Below are positions 15,071 through 15,920 of a DNA stretch of 15,920 nt, piece by piece; within the stretch, counting starts at the first letter, position 1; each line of letters opens with the position of its first letter. Source of the DNA: Flavicella sp042091695 (lineage in GTDB: Bacteria; Bacteroidota; Bacteroidia; Flavobacteriales; Flavobacteriaceae). The DNA lies in the NCBI GenBank assembly GCA_042091695.1, contig JBELHA010000051.1, positions 1 to 15,920 on the forward strand, given 5' to 3'. Under the pieces are notes generated by a model that saw only the letters and a program-made list of their open reading frames with translations, was not told the origin of the DNA and did not search any database. A program made the translations under genes and the position numbers.

Positions 15071-15661
15071 CTACTGCTTGTTCTTTTTTAGATACTCATT
15101 GGAGAATGTCCTTAATTCATCAAAGAAGCAATTGAAATCATCCTCAAATTCAGCATAGTGTTCTACTAGGTCATTTTTTGAAAGGTCCATTTGAGATTTC
15201 CCCTGTGTGCGTTTGTTCATACCCCATAAAATCTTTGAGATACCTTCAATACTGCTGTAGTGATAGAGCCAATTTTGTTGGGTCATAAAGGGTAATAGGT
15301 ATTGGGTTCTTTCTGGAAGTATGTCAAAGTTATCGTCCAAGAGTTTATAGCAGTTTTTAGAAAACACATCGAGAGGTGTTTCAGAGTATTCAACCCAGTT
15401 TTTTGCTAAAAAGTGATCGTAGATGATGTCGATAATGACACCTTTATAATGTCCATACCTACTGTGCAATCGTCTTTTGCTTAACTTTACAATTGGATGT
15501 GTGTCGGTATAGGTGTCTATCGCTCTATGGTGAAGAATACCCTTTTGTATTTCTAATGGTAGGTGTGTGTATTTTTTTCCTTTGATTGCATCTGCAATAA
15601 AATTACCTATCTGTCTTTGTGGTTCGTTGTTGGAGAGGTATAAATGTGCTAAAAAATTCAT
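15071..15661 (-). CDS. acpH: Acyl carrier protein phosphodiesterase (AcpH-like, DUF479)
   Basis: This is a 196-aa cytoplasmic protein matching the length of E. coli AcpH. It opens with MNFLAHLYLS and then GNFIADAIKGK, the family's N-terminal signature. HHRAIDTYTDTHP (about 44-56) and DIIYDHFLAKNW (about 78-89) are HD-like metal-binding segments. AcpH removes the 4'-phosphopantetheine prosthetic group from holo-ACP. In many bacteria this family is annotated by similarity alone, so the exact substrate is not certain. It is the first gene after the terminator at 15720-15748 and probably heads the minus-strand series of short-spaced genes. Confidence 0.88.
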   Translation of the reverse strand: MNFLAHLYLSNNEPQRQIGNFIADAIKGKKYTHLPLEIQKGILHHRAIDTYTDTHPIVKLSKRRLHSRYGHYKGVIIDIIYDHFLAKNWVEYSETPLDVFSKNCYKLLDDNFDILPERTQYLLPFMTQQNWLYHYSSIEGISKILWGMNKRTQGKSQMDLSKNDLVEHYAEFEDDFNCFFDELRTFSNEYLKKNKQ

Positions 15662-15665
15662 CTTT

Positions 15666-15673
15666 CAAATTTA
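15666..15673 (-). promoter_or_regulatory. Perfect TAAATTTG -7-like box next to the acpH start
   Basis: The motif matches TAnnTTTG and ends only 4 bases before the ATG at 15661. If used, the transcript would be nearly leaderless. No -33 match was found. This makes it the weakest of the three copies, although it does lie just after a terminator, where a promoter is expected. Confidence 0.3.
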
Positions 15674-15719
15674 CAAAATTGAAAACATATATTAGGTGCA
15701 TCTTTTTGTTCATCAAAAA

Positions 15720-15748
15720 AAAAGATGCTATGAAAAATAGCATCTTTT
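15720..15748 (-). terminator. Intrinsic terminator of the beta-carbonic anhydrase gene
   Basis: A perfect 12-bp stem (15720-15731 with 15737-15748, AAAAGATGCTAT/ATAGCATCTTTT) has the loop GAAAA. On the minus strand the stem is followed by a run of nine T (15715-15723, partly shared with the stem), a textbook Rho-independent terminator. It lies 22 bases past the stop at 15770. Confidence 0.88.
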
Positions 15749-15769
15749 AGGCTTGTTTTGTTCATGATA

Positions 15770-15920
15770 TTAAAAGTGAACGGCACCAGAGGCTACATCG
15801 TACATAGCTCCAACAATTTTTATAGCACCTTCTGCTTCCATTTCAGCAAGTACAGGACTTTCTTTTCTAATTCTATCGATGGTCAATGAGACGTTCATTT
15901 GTGCTACATTATTTACAAAT
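15770..15920 (-). CDS. Beta-carbonic anhydrase, C-terminal fragment
   Basis: The last 49 residues before a TAA (15770-15772) are readable, and the gene continues beyond the window. The sequence contains NVSLTIDRIRKESPVLAEM, then IKIVGAMYDVASGAVHF. This fits the C-terminal helix and final strand of beta-class carbonic anhydrases (consensus NV...IR..SPIL...G.I.IVGAMYD...G.V.F). The enzyme interconverts CO2 and bicarbonate with a zinc ion; the zinc-binding Cys and His residues are upstream, outside the window. In Bacteroidota such genes often lie beside SulP transporters, which cannot be checked here. Confidence 0.8.
   Translation of the reverse strand, partial: FVNNVAQMNVSLTIDRIRKESPVLAEMEAEGAIKIVGAMYDVASGAVHF

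Noticed and set aside
1..15920. CRISPR arrays, toxin-antitoxin, phage-defence or mobile elements
   Set aside because: No spaced direct repeats, transposase, integrase or defence-type domains were found on either strand.

Overview
The window looks like a marine member of the Flavobacteriaceae (Bacteroidota). The supporting signs are AT-rich DNA, a secreted protein with a type IX secretion (T9SS) C-terminal sorting domain, lipoproteins with Bacteroidota-style Cys + acidic starts, sulfatases next to carbohydrate-active proteins, perfect TAnnTTTG-type -7 elements, and no obvious Shine-Dalgarno sites. The species cannot be decided from this sequence. No RNA gene, CRISPR array, insertion sequence, phage gene or replication origin was seen, and no gene-free stretch is longer than about 210 bases.

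Left block (1 to the gap at 6662-6761): a fragment of a sulfated-polysaccharide utilisation locus. It holds the C-terminus of one S1-type sulfatase (+). A convergent two-gene operon (-) follows, encoding a 909-aa secreted parallel beta-helix protein with a T9SS tail and a lipoprotein with three fibronectin-III-like modules. Next are a GH18-like lipoprotein (-) and, divergently, the N-terminal two thirds of a second S1 sulfatase (+) with the CSPSR formylglycine signature. No SusC/SusD pair lies inside the window. The substrate is therefore unknown; a sulfated algal glycan is an inference from the sulfatases.

A run of exactly 100 N interrupts the sequence. It cuts both the second sulfatase (+) and a facing EamA transporter (-). 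The missing part of the sulfatase alone should exceed 100 bases, so the N run is probably a placeholder of unknown true length.

Right block (6762 to 15920): all genes are on the minus strand. In transcription order they are the C-terminus of a beta-carbonic anhydrase with its terminator, an AcpH-like ACP phosphodiesterase, a purple-acid-phosphatase-like metallophosphoesterase, an AI-2E family membrane protein, a THUMP-like methyltransferase, a hotdog acyl-CoA thioesterase, FdhD, an FdhF/YdeP-type molybdopterin oxidoreductase and an EamA transporter. Spacings are short (68, 7, 21, 91, 40, -11 and 9 bases), so several are probably co-transcribed. The tightest functional unit is fdhD and its molybdoenzyme client, whose reading frames overlap. 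The rest is a mix of housekeeping and metabolic genes.

There is no convincing evidence of a wholly new biological system. The least explained parts are the beta-helix/FN3-lipoprotein pair, the GH18-like protein with altered motifs, and the metallophosphoesterase lacking two canonical metal ligands. Two published-style starts (5578 and 11388) are better moved downstream.
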